A stretch of 64,000 bases of DNA, from the NCBI RefSeq assembly GCF_910592395.1, contig NC_088326.1:4285001-4349000 (forward strand), read 5' to 3'. This DNA is from Lineus longissimus (Eukaryota; Nemertea; Pilidiophora; Heteronemertea; Lineidae). The notes under the pieces were generated by a model, which was given only the letters and a program-made list of their open reading frames with translations, was not told the DNA's origin and searched no databases. A program made the translations under genes and the position numbers. Shown in pieces: positions 63,614-64,000 of this stretch. The number at the start of each line of letters is the position of its first letter. The first letter of the stretch is position 1.

Positions 63614-64000
63614 CTGTTAATTAACAAATTGATTAATTAATTATGAACAGAGCATGTAATGAATGTTTTACCATAAATCACATCAAGATCTGGGTTTTGA
63701 AAATCACACACTGACAAACAATCTTGGGTGAGAAAGTCAAGATTCAGCAATGTGTCTCCACAGTACTGTCCATAAATAACCTTGCTTGCTGAACACAACA
63801 GAAGCTTAAAGCATCACGCAAATGAGTAAATTTTGTTTTTGTGACATGCAATTATAATTGCTGCTACGTGCAACAAAAGGACCTCTTGTCTGCAGGTATA
63901 TCCAGTAATCAGTGGGTTTGATACTAATTGTAAGTCAGTGCAATGACTGATAGCGAGTTGGTTTGCTTGTGAACACATGAATTTTAAAAAAAAGTAGAGT
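63614..64000. other. Right edge, upstream RIM intron
   Basis: No further RIM exon recognised; the N-terminal exons should lie to the right of the window. Confidence 0.4.

Noticed and set aside
62345-62531. Upstream extension of the RIM frame to a Met at 62531
   Set aside because: The tttatag acceptor and phase place the exon start at 62344; the extension reads like intron.

Overview
This is animal (bilaterian, probably marine invertebrate) genomic DNA. It is AT-rich, introns are long, splice sites are canonical GT-AG, and there are no bacterial operons. By my count about 10-11 kb is tandem minisatellite, and there are many small inverted-repeat transposons. I could not settle the phylum. The repeat vocabulary (elements ending in AGCTCACC..GGTGAGCTAAAA, and palindromic AACCTCTCTATTAAGGACA elements) resembles what I recall from lophotrochozoan and invertebrate-deuterostome genomes.

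One gene explains the whole window: the minus-strand orthologue of RIM (RIMS1/2, Rab3-interacting / regulating synaptic membrane exocytosis), the presynaptic active-zone scaffold. I could place 22-23 coding exons running from about 63.6 kb down to the stop codon at 7.24 kb. Their phases join without a break from 62.3 kb to the stop. In order they give an acidic/Ser-rich linker (62.1-62.3 kb), the PDZ domain (56.2-45.4 kb), a short linker, the C2A domain (43.3-41.6 kb), a disordered linker with the RIM-BP-binding motif RQLPQIP (41.0-10.9 kb) and the C2B domain (9.5-7.2 kb). The N-terminal Rab3/Munc13-binding region is beyond the right edge, so the gene is 5'-partial. The visible part codes for about 1,060 residues.

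The most interesting gene-level observation is a 45-nt exon-like segment (53855-53899). It is a diverged copy of the first 45 nt of the next PDZ exon (46072-46179), has its own acceptor and donor, and keeps the reading frame. If spliced in, it would insert a second copy of the PDZ peptide-binding strand. Other gene-level points are a 22-nt microexon, a tandem acceptor, an Arg-rich exon, and an intron that is almost entirely a 40-bp minisatellite starting at about position +5 of the splice donor.

Layout: 1-7.2 kb is 3' flank with palindromic elements, a 25-bp array and a weak hint of another minus-strand gene. 7.2-12 kb holds the C2B and linker exons, with an opposite-strand SEA-like ORF in one intron. 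12-18 kb is intron with transposons and a 45-bp array. 18-19 kb holds two linker exons. 19-31.8 kb is an intron dominated by large minisatellites. 31.9-33.7 kb holds three exons. 33.9-40.7 kb has dispersed repeats, a LINE relic and a 38-bp perfect palindrome. 40.7-46.2 kb has nine exons (linker, C2A, PDZ) with transposons pressed against splice sites. 46.2-56.2 kb is PDZ introns full of arrays. 56.2-64 kb is the 5'-most visible introns and exons. I found no convincing tRNA, rRNA, CRISPR array or second complete gene. All calls come from reading the sequence; no database search was run.
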